The notes beneath the pieces are model-generated. The model did no database searches and was not told where the DNA came from. It saw nothing but the letters and a program-made list of their open reading frames with translations. Shown here one piece after another: positions 33,719-43,001 of a DNA stretch of 64,000 bases. Positions within the stretch are counted from its first letter, which is position 1. Each line of letters begins with the position of its first letter. The stretch spans positions 62,001 through 126,000 of the forward strand of contig CBDBHI010000006.1 of the NCBI GenBank assembly GCA_965205595.1, written 5' to 3'. The stretch is from CATQHP01 sp965205595. Lineage in GTDB: Bacteria > Acidobacteriota > Terriglobia > Bryobacterales > UBA6623. The position numbers and the translations under genes were made by a program.

Positions 33719-35668
33719 ATGACCACAACGACCGAAACCCTTGAGTTTCAAGCAGAAACCAAACAACTACTCGATCTCATGATTCATTCCTTGTACACCA
33801 ACAAGGATATCTTTTTGCGTGAACTTATTTCGAACGGCTCGGATGCGCTCGATAAACTTCGCTTCGCCGCACTGACCGAATCAGGCTTGATGGAAGAAGG
33901 CGAAGAGCTTGAAATCCGACTCGACGTCGATAAACAGGCGCGAATCTTAACCGTGCACGACAACGGCATTGGCATGTCCCGCGACGAGGTCATCGAAAAT
34001 ATCGGTTCAATCGCTAAGTCCGGCACCCGCGAGATGATCGACAAGATCAAGGCCGCCAAGAAAGACGAAGTTCCGCCTGAGTTGATCGGCCGATTCGGTG
34101 TCGGGTTCTACTCAGCCTTTATGGTCGCGGATAAAATTTCACTGGAATCTCAGCCGGCCGGCGAGGAAACCTCGACGCATTGGGAATCCGAAGCCGACGG
34201 AACATACAGCCTGTCGGAAGGCAATCGCACGAAACGTGGCACCAGCATCACCCTATATCTAAAAGATGTGGATGCCGACGCGGGTATCGAAGACTACACC
34301 GATGAGTGGACGCTCGCTCGCATCGTCAAGCGTTACTCCGACTTCATTTCGTACCCGATCCGCCAGAAAGTCCAACGCGAAGAAAAGGAGACCGACGAAA
34401 AGGGCATCGTGAAACCCGACGGTACGGCGACCATCGTCACCGACGATAAAACGCTCAATTCAATGAAGCCGATTTGGGCACGCTCTGACTCGGACGTCAC
34501 GGATGAGGAGCACACAGAGTTCTACAAACACCTCACCGGTGATTGGAACGAACCGCTGGTGCACCTGAGGGTCAAGGCCGAAGGTATTTCCGAGTACGAG
34601 TCGTTGCTCTATATCCCCTCGGAATCGCCTCATGATTTGTACGTCTGGGGCATGGAGTTTGGCCTGCAAATCTACGCCCACCGCGTGATGATCATGGAGC
34701 GCTGCGAAGAGGCGGTACCGCGCTATCTGCGGTTTGTTCGCGGTGTCGTTGATTCGTGCGATCTGCCACTCAATATTTCGAGACAGACTCTTCAAGAAAA
34801 TCGCCACATCGCCAGGATTAACAAATTCCTCGCCAAGAAGGTTCTAGATTCGCTCGCGGACCTGCAGAAAAACGACGAAGAGAAGTATTTAAAGTTTTGG
34901 AAACATTTTGGACGGGCGCTCAAAGAGGGCGTCAGTACGGAATTCGAGCACAAAGATCGCATCACCTTGCTGCTGCTGTTTGAATCTTCGAACCATCCCG
35001 AGAAGCTCACAACTCTCAAAGAGTACGTCGAAAGGATGAAAGAGGGTCAGTCCGATATCTATTTCCTCACTGGCGAGTCGCGATCGATGGTCGAAAACTC
35101 TCCGTTGCTCGAAGCCTTCCGCAAGAAAGACTACGAGGTGCTCTATCTTGTCGACCCAGTAGATGAGGTTCTCGCGCAGTACGTGACCGAATTTGACGGC
35201 AAGAAGCTGCAGTCCGCCGCAAAGGGTGAGCTTGATCTCGGCGACGAGGACGAGAAAAAGCAACTCGAAGAAGAGCGGAAAGTGCAAGAAGAGAAGTACT
35301 CTAGCCTGCTTGACCTGCTTGGCAAAAAGCTCGAAGACAACATCAAGAAGGTGCGCCTATCGACCCGATTGACGGACTCACCCGCCTGTCTTGCCGGTGA
35401 CGAGCACGACTTCAGCCCACAGCTTGAGCGCATGATGCGCATGTCGAACCCCGATGGTCCGAAGCAAAAGCGGATCCTCGAACTCAACGGGTCGCACGAA
35501 ATTGTGAAAAAGCTTCAAGAACGCTTTGACACGGATAAGGTTGACCCGCTAATCAACGACTACGCGGAACTGCTCTACGGCTATGCACTCCTGTCAGAAG
35601 GCACTGAACTAGACGATCCGGTGAAGTTCAACAAGGCCCTCTCCGGCCTCATGTCCAACTCTCTCTAG
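33719..35668 (+). CDS. htpG: Chaperone HtpG (Hsp90)
   Basis: A 649-residue Hsp90. The GHKL ATPase domain shows FLRELISNGSDALDKLRF, DNGIGMSRDEV and GRFGVGFYSAFMV; the middle domain has ISRQTLQENRHI and the C-terminal dimerisation domain ends the protein. The ATG at 33719 starts the family-typical ETLEFQAETKQLLDLMIHSL. hspQ begins 22 nt after its stop, so the two heat-shock genes probably form an operon. Confidence 0.97.
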   Translation: MTTTTETLEFQAETKQLLDLMIHSLYTNKDIFLRELISNGSDALDKLRFAALTESGLMEEGEELEIRLDVDKQARILTVHDNGIGMSRDEVIENIGSIAKSGTREMIDKIKAAKKDEVPPELIGRFGVGFYSAFMVADKISLESQPAGEETSTHWESEADGTYSLSEGNRTKRGTSITLYLKDVDADAGIEDYTDEWTLARIVKRYSDFISYPIRQKVQREEKETDEKGIVKPDGTATIVTDDKTLNSMKPIWARSDSDVTDEEHTEFYKHLTGDWNEPLVHLRVKAEGISEYESLLYIPSESPHDLYVWGMEFGLQIYAHRVMIMERCEEAVPRYLRFVRGVVDSCDLPLNISRQTLQENRHIARINKFLAKKVLDSLADLQKNDEEKYLKFWKHFGRALKEGVSTEFEHKDRITLLLLFESSNHPEKLTTLKEYVERMKEGQSDIYFLTGESRSMVENSPLLEAFRKKDYEVLYLVDPVDEVLAQYVTEFDGKKLQSAAKGELDLGDEDEKKQLEEERKVQEEKYSSLLDLLGKKLEDNIKKVRLSTRLTDSPACLAGDEHDFSPQLERMMRMSNPDGPKQKRILELNGSHEIVKKLQERFDTDKVDPLINDYAELLYGYALLSEGTELDDPVKFNKALSGLMSNSL

Positions 35669-35690
35669 CCAACGTCGTACCCTACAGTCC

Positions 35691-35999
35691 ATGGACGCTA
35701 AGTTCTCTATCGGCCGTGCGGTTCGCCATTTGCGCTTTGACTATCGCGGCGTGATCTACGACGTCGACCCGGTTTTCACAGGGAGTGACGAATGGTACGA
35801 GCACGTCGCGAAGTCCCGTCCTCCGAAGGACCAGCCCTGGTACAAGGTTCTTGTCCACCAGGGAACCCATGAGACTTACGTCGCCGAGCGGCATTTGGAA
35901 CTCGACGACAGCGGCGAGCAGATCGTCCATCCGGCGTTAAGCTATGTGTTCGAACGATTCGAAAACGGCGTTTATATTCCTCGGGCTCGAGTAAACTGA
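35691..35999 (+). CDS. hspQ: Heat shock protein HspQ (YccV family, hemimethylated-DNA-binding domain)
   Basis: A 102-residue protein of the YccV/HspQ family. Conserved stretches are FSIGRAVRHLRFDYRGVIYD, DEWYEHVAKSRPPKDQPWY, KVLVHQGTHETYVAERHLE and a C-terminal part absent from the shortest members. In enterobacteria HspQ is a Lon specificity-enhancing factor and was first described as binding hemimethylated DNA. Here it follows htpG by 22 nt, and lon lies elsewhere in this window (2129-4549). Confidence 0.92.
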   Translation: MDAKFSIGRAVRHLRFDYRGVIYDVDPVFTGSDEWYEHVAKSRPPKDQPWYKVLVHQGTHETYVAERHLELDDSGEQIVHPALSYVFERFENGVYIPRARVN

Positions 36000-36043
36000 C
36001 TCGCCGTATGCTTCGTTCTTATGCCTATGGAGGTTCACAAAAT

Positions 36044-37321
36044 ATGAATCGACGTTACTTTTTCATGACTGCCGCTGCCATGGCCGCAACCACCGCCTCC
36101 CGCCGTGCCGTAGCCGCGAACGATAAGGTCAACCTCGCATTTATTGGAGTCGGCGGGCGCGGACGCGGATTGGTCACTGATTTCGCCAAGCTTCCCGAGG
36201 TGAACATCGCCCACCTAGTCGATGCCGACCAAGCGTCGCTCGAACGTGCCGCCGCCCGGCTAAAAGAAAACGGGATCAAGCAGCCAGCGACCAGCAATGA
36301 CATGCGGCGAGCCCTTGATCTGAGCGACGTCGACGCCGTAGTCATCGCCACTCCCGATCACTGGCATACTCCGGCCGCGCTGCTAGCTTGCGAAGCCGGC
36401 AAAGACGTCTACGTTGAAAAGCCCTGCTCTCACAACATTCGCGAGGGGCGGCTACTCGTCAACTGCGCGCGCCATCAGAAGCGCATCGTGCAGCACGGCA
36501 CGCAGTCACGCAATCGTCCGTCGACCCTGCGCGGGATCGACTACGTCAAGTCCGGCAAGATCGGAAAAGTCCTAATGGCCAAGGCCTGGAACATTCAGCT
36601 ACGCGACAACATCGGCCACAAGCCAGACGGCCCAGTGCCCGAGGGCGTCGACTACGATACCTGGCTTGGACCTGCTCCCTGGATTCCCTTCAACGAAAAT
36701 CGCTTCCACTACAAATGGCACTGGCACTGGCATTTCGGCACTGGTGATGCGGGCAACGACGGCGCGCATCAGCTCGATATTGCACGCTGGGCTCTGGGCG
36801 TGAGCTATCCGAAAACGATTTCCGGCATGGGCCGCAAGGTGTTTTTTGATGACGACCAGCAGACACCTGACACGATGAACGTCACCTTCGACTACGGTGA
36901 TAAGGCGCTGATCTGGGAACAACGCATCTGGACGCCCTACCCCCAAGACGGCATCCACAACGGAGTCGCGGTCTACGGAACCGACGGCATGGTCCACATC
37001 GGTCCGCGAAACCGCACGTGGGAATTCAAAGCCTTCGACGAAAAGGGCGTGGAACTACTTCAAGACGTCGAGCAGGAAGACGAGATGGCCACCCACGGCC
37101 AAGACTTCATCGACTCGATCAAGTCCCGCAAACTCCCCAACGCCGATATTGGCATCGGCCACTTATCGGCAATGCACTGCCACTTGGCAAATATCGCCGC
37201 AAAGACGAATCGCACGCTAAATTTTGACGCCGAGACGGAGACCGTGGTCGACGACCCGGGGGCCAACCTTCACGTCAAGCGCCGCTACCGTACACACTGG
37301 GGCTCGCCCAAACAAACGTAA
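36044..37321 (+). CDS. Tat-exported Gfo/Idh/MocA family oxidoreductase
   Basis: A 425-residue oxidoreductase. It begins with a twin-arginine-like signal, MNRRYFFMTAAAMAA, then the Rossmann nucleotide-binding start VNLAFIGVGGRGRG. The family motif VEKPCSHN follows near residue 128, and the C-terminal domain has GDAGNDGAHQLDIARWALG with the conserved His and Asp. Exported relatives such as glucose-fructose oxidoreductase keep their nucleotide tightly bound; the same is inferred here. The ATG at 36044 is chosen because GGAGG lies 9-10 nt upstream; an open extension to 36008 lacks this. It is related to but distinct from the protein at 61973-63109. Confidence 0.9.
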   Translation: MNRRYFFMTAAAMAATTASRRAVAANDKVNLAFIGVGGRGRGLVTDFAKLPEVNIAHLVDADQASLERAAARLKENGIKQPATSNDMRRALDLSDVDAVVIATPDHWHTPAALLACEAGKDVYVEKPCSHNIREGRLLVNCARHQKRIVQHGTQSRNRPSTLRGIDYVKSGKIGKVLMAKAWNIQLRDNIGHKPDGPVPEGVDYDTWLGPAPWIPFNENRFHYKWHWHWHFGTGDAGNDGAHQLDIARWALGVSYPKTISGMGRKVFFDDDQQTPDTMNVTFDYGDKALIWEQRIWTPYPQDGIHNGVAVYGTDGMVHIGPRNRTWEFKAFDEKGVELLQDVEQEDEMATHGQDFIDSIKSRKLPNADIGIGHLSAMHCHLANIAAKTNRTLNFDAETETVVDDPGANLHVKRRYRTHWGSPKQT

Positions 37322-37394
37322 CGGAACCCATCACCATCGATCCCGGCCCGCGATTAAGCGTGTTAAAGTATCGGCGTCCGACAAGTGAGACCCA

Positions 37395-38186
37395 TTGGAA
37401 TTCGAGACTATTCTCTACGAAGTACGCGACGGCGTCGGCACGATCACGTTGAACCGGCCCGCTGCTTACAACGCCCTGAACACAACGCTGTTCCAGGATT
37501 TCTTTGACGTAGTTCACGAAGCTGACGCCGACTCCGCGGTCCGCGTCGTGACGATCACCGGAGCCGGAAAAGCGTTCTGTGCCGGCGGGGACATTGCAGA
37601 TTTCGCCGCCAATATGGATCGCACGAGTTGGTTCCTCAAGCGCATGACCACCCTGGCGCATGGCGCGATGTCGCGTCTGGCTCGTTCGAAGAAACCGTCG
37701 CTGTCAATCATCAACGGAGTCGTGGCCGGTGGAGGCTTTGGTCTCGCCTCGGGAACGGACTTAGCCATCGCGGCTGATAGCGCCAAGTTCAACTTGGCCT
37801 ATTCAGGATTAGCCGTCAGCCCCGACATGAGTAGTTCCTTCTTTCTACCCCGCCTCATCGGGATGCGGCGCGCGATGGAACTTGCGCTCCTAAATCGCGT
37901 GCTATCAGCTCAAGAGGCCCTCGAGTGGGGGCTAATCAATCGCGTCGTACCTGCTGCTGACCTCGAATCCGAAGCCTCGAAAATCGTCTCGCAACTTGCG
38001 GAGGGACCAACTCTCGCATACAGTGCAACGAAAAGACTGTTCCATCAAAGCTTCAGCAACACCCTTGAGACACAAATGGAGTACGAGTCGCAATCGATCG
38101 CCGAACTAAGCGAGACCAAGGATTTTCGCGAAGCCGTCAGCGCTTTCACCGAAAAGCGCAAACCCAGATTCAAGGGCGTTCGCTAA
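37395..38186 (+). CDS. Enoyl-CoA hydratase/isomerase family protein (PaaG-like)
   Basis: A 263-residue crotonase-fold protein. The oxyanion hole motifs are GKAFCAGGDIADF and NGVVAGGGFGLASG. In the catalytic strand it reads GLAVSPDMSSSFFLPRLIG: an Asp occupies the place of the second catalytic Glu of hydratases, as in PaaG-type isomerases, so isomerase activity is more likely than hydration. The C-terminal helix matches the family. The start is TTG 37395 with a weak ribosome-binding site. It ends 4 nt before the convergent TonB-type gene. Confidence 0.88.
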   Translation: MEFETILYEVRDGVGTITLNRPAAYNALNTTLFQDFFDVVHEADADSAVRVVTITGAGKAFCAGGDIADFAANMDRTSWFLKRMTTLAHGAMSRLARSKKPSLSIINGVVAGGGFGLASGTDLAIAADSAKFNLAYSGLAVSPDMSSSFFLPRLIGMRRAMELALLNRVLSAQEALEWGLINRVVPAADLESEASKIVSQLAEGPTLAYSATKRLFHQSFSNTLETQMEYESQSIAELSETKDFREAVSAFTEKRKPRFKGVR

Positions 38187-38190
38187 AAAC

Positions 38191-40827
38191 TTAGAACACC
38201 CACGTCAGCTCAAACCGAAACGAACGGCCATCATTGAGCGTGTTCGTAATCTGAGCAAAATCCGGCGACGAAAGCGTCAGCCCGGACTCGGCGAACTGCG
38301 GCGTGTTGAAAGCGTTAACTGATTCCGCCCGAAAACTTAGCCTGCTATCCCCGCCGGTCTGCCAAGTACGAGATAGCGCGAAGTTGACGTTAGCGATCGG
38401 AGCCTTGCGAAAAGTATTTCGACCCAACGTTCCGGCCTGCTCTTCGGGTCGAATGAACGCGAAAGCACTCGCTGGAAGCAGAGCCGGCGCGGTATCCGGG
38501 TGACCAATCGTCCTCCCCAACAGCGACGTGTCGAGTAAGTGCGGGCGATCTCCAGTCGAGCCATCGACGTTTCCAAAACCTGGTGAGTCAGATCCGGAAA
38601 TCACAGTAAAAGGAGTGCCGCTCTTGGCCAGGGTCACAGACGAAACGACCCAATTTCCAAAAATCTTCCCAAGCAAACGAGACCCACCGCGCTGCGCCGG
38701 GATTTCATAACTTGCCCGAAACAACAGGGCATGAGGTTGGTCGAACGAACTCAATCCTCGCAGATCGTCGCCGATATTTTCCGCCGTCTGGCTACGCCCC
38801 TCAAGCGAACTGCGACCGGAAGCGGTGTCGGTGTAGCTTGTCCCGAGATCGATTGCCTTGCTGAACCAATACGATGCTTCGACTGATAGCCCTCGCCAGT
38901 TCGGAACGATCAGAGTTGCCCTCGCCGCATCGTAGTAACCCCGCGATTCGTTCGACACCCTGCGAATATCGAAGGCGCCGCTGTCAGGCCGTCGCTCGTT
39001 GACGGTCTTCGACGTCAGCGCAATCCCCGGAATCCGCAGGCCCCGATTTAGCGACCACTTCATTAACAGTTTTTGCGAACGGCTACCGACATAACCGAGC
39101 CTTAGCTTCCAGTCTTTGACCGGCTCGAGTTGCCAACTGAAGTTGTACTGCAGGGAATATGGCGACACCAACTCGTCGTCGAGAATGATCCTGGTCGCCG
39201 GGGAATCCGGGTCTAGGTCAGCCTCGGTCACACCCTTTAGGGGGTTAAGCAACGAGGCGTCCTGCACCACTAGTTTGAAAATTTTCGGAGGGTTAAACCG
39301 CGCCTGCTGATACGTAGCCGGTAGCACTTCGGCATAGTGCAATCCGCCCGAGGCACGCAGCACGCCCCAGCGCCGAGGCAAGCGCTGCGCCAATCCAAAG
39401 TGGCCCCCAAAGTTGTTGCAGTCGCATGGATAAGGAATTTCGGTCAGGCCGTCGACCTCGTAGGGGCTACTGATCGGCTCGTAGCGCACACCCATCGTGA
39501 CGGTTAGATCGGAGCTAACGCGCCAAGAGTCGCCGAGATAGGCTTGGCCCCGCCAGTCGCGAAAGCCGCGATGTGGATCGCCGATGCCGGTAGAGAATCG
39601 CGAGGGCGTGCCCATGCGCAAGTTCGTCAGCGCGTCACGTCCGAAGTTATTGCTGAACTTGTAGACACCCCGCCGGCTTGAGACCTGCACGCCGTTGAAC
39701 TGCCGCCGCATCAGTTCTCCGCCAAATGTGAGTGTGTGTTTACCGCGAATGTGATTGAACCCCGCGGCGTATCGAAAATTGTTCTGCGCGCGGTCGACAG
39801 GGATGCGCGAGCCGGGCCCGAGGTCTTCGACGATGTTCCCAATCTGAACGGTCGGTCCGACAGCGTTTGTTTCTGGCGCGAGCAGCGATCCCAGGCGGTC
39901 GAGGCCCACCGTGAATTCCGCTGTGGTACTCGCGCCCCAGCTTCTATTCCAGGTGATACGTGCCGCGTGGCTACGGACAGTCGTGTCGGGGTTCTGTCCC
40001 GCGACTAGCTGGAAAGCATCGACCTGCTGGGCGGTAAAGCGGTACTGAAGGGTCAACTTCTGAGCGAACGTCAGCCGCATACCCGCGGCATCGGTGTCAA
40101 TCTGTTGCGGTGAGTTGGTGTTCAGGGCGCGAGCGTTGATATCCGTGCGATTGGGAGCCTCGCTCGGATAGGCGCCGAGAAACGACTCCACCAGCGCCCG
40201 CTCTTCAGGGTCGGTCGTCAGCGGCGTGCGTTCGTTCGCCAGCGGCACCAGTACGTTTCCGTTGACGTTTCCCCGCACCAGGGTCCGGCTGCCGTCGGCG
40301 CTGAGGCTAACGGTCCTTCCAAGTGGCGCGGTGATCGTCGCCCCGAAGCTGTTCTCTCGGGCCGGGAGCACGTCTCCGACTTGGAAGAACGACCGTGCTC
40401 GCAACTCGCTGTTGTCATGGCCAAACGATATTTCGCCGTGTATCGATCCAGCCGGGGCGGGCGCGGCATGAGGCGATGAAGTAGGGCTAGCGCCGAATTC
40501 CGTTCCAAAGTAATTTCTGTCAACCTTAAACTCCTCAACCAACGTCGCCGTCGTCCCCATGCGGATATTCAACTCGCGTAAAGCGTTGTTGTCGATTGGG
40601 TCGATTTGAACATTCTCGTTGCGCCTGCTTTCGCCGGCGTCGGACTTGGTCTGGCCGAGCAGGTTGAGCTCAGAGCGCTCGTCGCCGACTTCGATCTCGG
40701 AACCCTCTTGAGCTTCGCTAGAGCCCTGAGAAACATTTTCGGGGGCGACGACTACGTCAGACGATTGCGCGTACGCGACGGAGGCTAGCGCAAACCAGAA
40801 GGTGATGATCCGGATGAATCGTCGCAT
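38191..40827 (-). CDS. TonB-dependent-receptor-like outer-membrane barrel (Oar-like)
   Basis: An 878-residue outer-membrane protein with a signal peptide (FWFALASVAYA). Repeated amphipathic beta-strands fill the protein from about residue 150, with barrel features typical of acidobacterial Oar-like receptors: LGDSWRVSSDLTVTMGVRYE, SPYSLQYNFSWQLE, HALLFRASYEIP and a final aromatic FELTWVF as needed for BAM recognition. The N-terminus lacks the carboxypeptidase-regulatory-like domain common in this family, and the plug is short (LVEEFKVDRNYFGTEFGAS is what remains). The ligand is unknown. It is last in a minus-strand run after tlpA and a small exported protein. Confidence 0.8.
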   Translation of the reverse strand: MRRFIRIITFWFALASVAYAQSSDVVVAPENVSQGSSEAQEGSEIEVGDERSELNLLGQTKSDAGESRRNENVQIDPIDNNALRELNIRMGTTATLVEEFKVDRNYFGTEFGASPTSSPHAAPAPAGSIHGEISFGHDNSELRARSFFQVGDVLPARENSFGATITAPLGRTVSLSADGSRTLVRGNVNGNVLVPLANERTPLTTDPEERALVESFLGAYPSEAPNRTDINARALNTNSPQQIDTDAAGMRLTFAQKLTLQYRFTAQQVDAFQLVAGQNPDTTVRSHAARITWNRSWGASTTAEFTVGLDRLGSLLAPETNAVGPTVQIGNIVEDLGPGSRIPVDRAQNNFRYAAGFNHIRGKHTLTFGGELMRRQFNGVQVSSRRGVYKFSNNFGRDALTNLRMGTPSRFSTGIGDPHRGFRDWRGQAYLGDSWRVSSDLTVTMGVRYEPISSPYEVDGLTEIPYPCDCNNFGGHFGLAQRLPRRWGVLRASGGLHYAEVLPATYQQARFNPPKIFKLVVQDASLLNPLKGVTEADLDPDSPATRIILDDELVSPYSLQYNFSWQLEPVKDWKLRLGYVGSRSQKLLMKWSLNRGLRIPGIALTSKTVNERRPDSGAFDIRRVSNESRGYYDAARATLIVPNWRGLSVEASYWFSKAIDLGTSYTDTASGRSSLEGRSQTAENIGDDLRGLSSFDQPHALLFRASYEIPAQRGGSRLLGKIFGNWVVSSVTLAKSGTPFTVISGSDSPGFGNVDGSTGDRPHLLDTSLLGRTIGHPDTAPALLPASAFAFIRPEEQAGTLGRNTFRKAPIANVNFALSRTWQTGGDSRLSFRAESVNAFNTPQFAESGLTLSSPDFAQITNTLNDGRSFRFELTWVF

Positions 40828-40910
40828 CGATCGTCACGGCCGAATACGCACCCAACGATCATCGCCAGCGCCGCAATCGACGGTACTTCGATATCATCCC
40901 ACCCGCGGAA

Positions 40911-40964
40911 ACTGAACCCCGTGAGGGGTGACCTTTAAATTAGCCCGGGGTGCAACCCTGGGAA
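40911..40964. repeat. Short double-hairpin repeat, copy B
   Basis: It reads ctgaaccccgtgaggggt, spacer acctttaaattagccc, then ggggtgcaaccctggg. Same orientation as the copies at 29595-29661 and 51001-51053. It lies between the start of the barrel gene and the stop of the small exported protein gene, where it may separate their transcripts. Confidence 0.75.
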
Positions 40965-40975
40965 AAACCAGAACG

Positions 40976-41392
40976 CTACTCAACGACGAGTTCCATCAAC
41001 TGCGCGAGCACTGGGTAGTACTGCGCTTTCACTTTAGCCCCGGACTCCAGTTCCTCAAGACGTATCCGCTTTTTGCCGAGGCGTTTGAGCGCCTTTTTCC
41101 CTGCCTTGAGCTGCTCACGACCTGCCGGCTGCGAAAACGCTAGCTCTAACGGTTGACCCTTGGATGATGCGATCGTAACCGTGCGCTTTTGAAGATCGAT
41201 ACTCTTGACGGTGCCCTTGAGCTTTACGACCTTCAGTACGGAATTTGGACGCGTACCTTCAAGCGCCTCACCCGCGGAGTTGTCGCTGACACCCGGGCGT
41301 GTGCCCGAGCTGATGGTTTTCTGCTGTGCGACGACGACGCCGAGCACGAAGATGAAGGACAAAACGACTCTGATCGCGATTGGTAGGCTCAC
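40976..41392 (-). CDS. Small exported protein with a DUF5666/OB-like domain
   Basis: A 138-residue protein with a signal peptide (VVLSFIFVLGVVVAQQ). The body carries KLKGTVKSIDLQKRTVTIA, which resembles the small beta-barrel seen in DUF5666 and CusF-like proteins, then a Lys/Arg-rich helix KKALKRLGKKRIRLEELE and a C-terminal KVKAQYYPVLAQL. The function is unknown. It lies 63 nt after tlpA on the same strand. Confidence 0.6.
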   Translation of the reverse strand: MSLPIAIRVVLSFIFVLGVVVAQQKTISSGTRPGVSDNSAGEALEGTRPNSVLKVVKLKGTVKSIDLQKRTVTIASSKGQPLELAFSQPAGREQLKAGKKALKRLGKKRIRLEELESGAKVKAQYYPVLAQLMELVVE

Positions 41393-41455
41393 TTGTTAAT
41401 TCTGCGGGCCGCCGACAGTCGGCGTCAACCGTAGTCGATTTTCCGATTGGAAGGT

Positions 41456-41977
41456 TTACAACAGTGACCGCAAGTAATTGACGATCTCCGGACGTGACCA
41501 GTCCTCGGCTCCAACGTACTTGCGAAGCACTTCGCCGTCGGGATCAATCAAGTACGACTCTGGATACTTCGTGGTTCCATAGCGTCCGCTCACGGTGCGC
41601 TCGGGGTCGCGGACCGTTGGAAATGAGACTCGGTTGTTGGCAATGAACTCTCGGTATTGGTCCTGATCTTCGTCGATGCTCACAGCCAACACGACGAACC
41701 CCTTGTCCTCAAATTGCTGGTATGTCTCGTTAAGCGAAGGAATCTCTTGTACGCAAGGCGCGCACCAGGTCGCCCAAAAGTTCAGCAGGACATACTTGCC
41801 TCTGTAGTTGTCGAGACCAACGCCAATTCCCTGGTCGTCTACCAACTCAAAATCAGGCGCGCGATCGCCCGGTTGCACGTCGTAAATCCGCAGGTACCCT
41901 TCGATGCGAAATATTAAAACTGCCGCCAGCGAAAGCGCTAGGGCAAACACTACAGTCTCTTTTTTGCTCCATGTCAT
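41456..41977 (-). CDS. TlpA/ResA-type membrane-anchored thioredoxin-like protein
   Basis: A 173-residue protein with an N-terminal membrane anchor (about 9-26) and a periplasmic thioredoxin fold. The active site is WCAPC in LLNFWATWCAPCVQEIPS, and the cis-proline segment is YPESYLIDPDGEV. It probably acts as a periplasmic thiol reductase, for example in cytochrome c maturation; several c-type and Tat-exported proteins in this window would fit, but no direct link is shown. It is divergent from the first pterin synthase gene, 47 nt away. Confidence 0.9.
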   Translation of the reverse strand: MTWSKKETVVFALALSLAAVLIFRIEGYLRIYDVQPGDRAPDFELVDDQGIGVGLDNYRGKYVLLNFWATWCAPCVQEIPSLNETYQQFEDKGFVVLAVSIDEDQDQYREFIANNRVSFPTVRDPERTVSGRYGTTKYPESYLIDPDGEVLRKYVGAEDWSRPEIVNYLRSLL

Positions 41978-42024
41978 AATTAAATTTCACCCTTACTTTA
42001 GCGGCCTTCGGAGGGTGCAAGCAA

Positions 42025-42447
42025 ATGGTACTGATCACCCGCAGGGCCGAATTCTCGGCGTCGCATTTCTGCGCGAATCCCGATCTTTCAGACGAAGACA
42101 ATACTCGTTTGTACGGTAAGGCTGCTCGGCCCGCCGGCCACGGCCATAACTACGTACTTGAAGTTTCAATCAGTGGAGACATTGACCCCGTTAATGGGAT
42201 GATCCTCGACCTCAAAGACCTCAAGCAAATCATCAACTGCGAGGTAGTCGACGTCTACGACCATCGTTTTTTGAACCACGAAGTCAAACCATTCGACACT
42301 GTTGTGCCAACCGCTGAGAATATTGCGCGCGACATCTGGCAGCGCCTAGCGCCAGCGATTCGAGCCAGTGGTCTAAAATTGCACTCGATCCGTTTATACG
42401 AGACGCCCGACTTTTTCGTGGACTACTCCGCGCCCGAATCGCTGTGA
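42025..42447 (+). CDS. 6-pyruvoyltetrahydropterin synthase/QueD family protein lacking the usual catalytic Cys
   Basis: A 140-residue T-fold protein. Zinc ligands are present: His14 in FSASHF and His39/His41 in GHGHNY. The Asp-His pair is in VYDHRFL and the Glu in LYETPDFF. Where PTPS enzymes have the catalytic cysteine (GKC), this one has alanine (GKAARPAGHGH, Ala33). A cysteine two residues after His14 might substitute. It could be an altered enzyme or a partner subunit of its neighbour. GGAGGG lies upstream of the ATG. Its stop overlaps the next gene's GTG by 4 nt. Confidence 0.88.
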   Translation: MVLITRRAEFSASHFCANPDLSDEDNTRLYGKAARPAGHGHNYVLEVSISGDIDPVNGMILDLKDLKQIINCEVVDVYDHRFLNHEVKPFDTVVPTAENIARDIWQRLAPAIRASGLKLHSIRLYETPDFFVDYSAPESL

Positions 42448-43001
42448 CCAAACTCACCAAACGCTTCGGTTTTTCCGCTTCGCACCGGCTTCACACCGAC
42501 ACGCTCACTGACCAAGAAAACATCGCGGTCTTTGGCAAGTGCGCGAATCCGTTTGGACACGGGCACAACTATTGGCTTGAGGTAACGGTCGCCGGCGCAC
42601 CGGACGAGCGATCTGGAATGACGTTGCCCCGCGACGAGTTCGACGGCTGGGTTCACGACTCGGTCATCGACCGTATCGACCACACATATCTCAACGAAGA
42701 CATTGAGGAGTTTCGAAGCGCAGTGCCGACAACCGAGAATCTTGCGCTGGTGATCGAGAAATGGCTTCGCGCGGGCTGGGCTGAGCGCTATCCCAATCGT
42801 GAATGCGGCCTCTCTGAGATTCGCATCGAAGAGACGCCCAGAAACAGTCTTCGGCTAACAGTCCGTGGTAAAAGTCCCGTGGGTCGCGCGGCAGGCAATT
42901 GTGACCGTTCGGCGCGGAGTGAGGAGGACGGCGATCCGGGTGATCGTCTCCGACGAATAACAAAGCCGACGGCCGCAAGTGCCTGCCGCCCAACGGGTTA
43001 G
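42444..43001 (+). CDS. 6-pyruvoyltetrahydropterin synthase family protein with an element-derived C-terminal tail
   Basis: A 185-residue T-fold protein, longer than the usual 120-140. Zinc ligands are His14 (FSASHRL) and His39/His41 (GHGHNY), the catalytic Cys33 is present (FGKCANPFGHGH), and the Asp-His pair is in RIDHTYL with Glu in RIEETPRN. The closest pattern is eukaryotic-type PTPS. Residues beyond about 138 are encoded by the left terminal repeat of the MITE-like element at 42858-43118 and have no family counterpart. The start is GTG, coupled to the previous gene. With folE downstream it suggests tetrahydropterin synthesis. Confidence 0.88.
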   Translation: MTKLTKRFGFSASHRLHTDTLTDQENIAVFGKCANPFGHGHNYWLEVTVAGAPDERSGMTLPRDEFDGWVHDSVIDRIDHTYLNEDIEEFRSAVPTTENLALVIEKWLRAGWAERYPNRECGLSEIRIEETPRNSLRLTVRGKSPVGRAAGNCDRSARSEEDGDPGDRLRRITKPTAASACRPTG

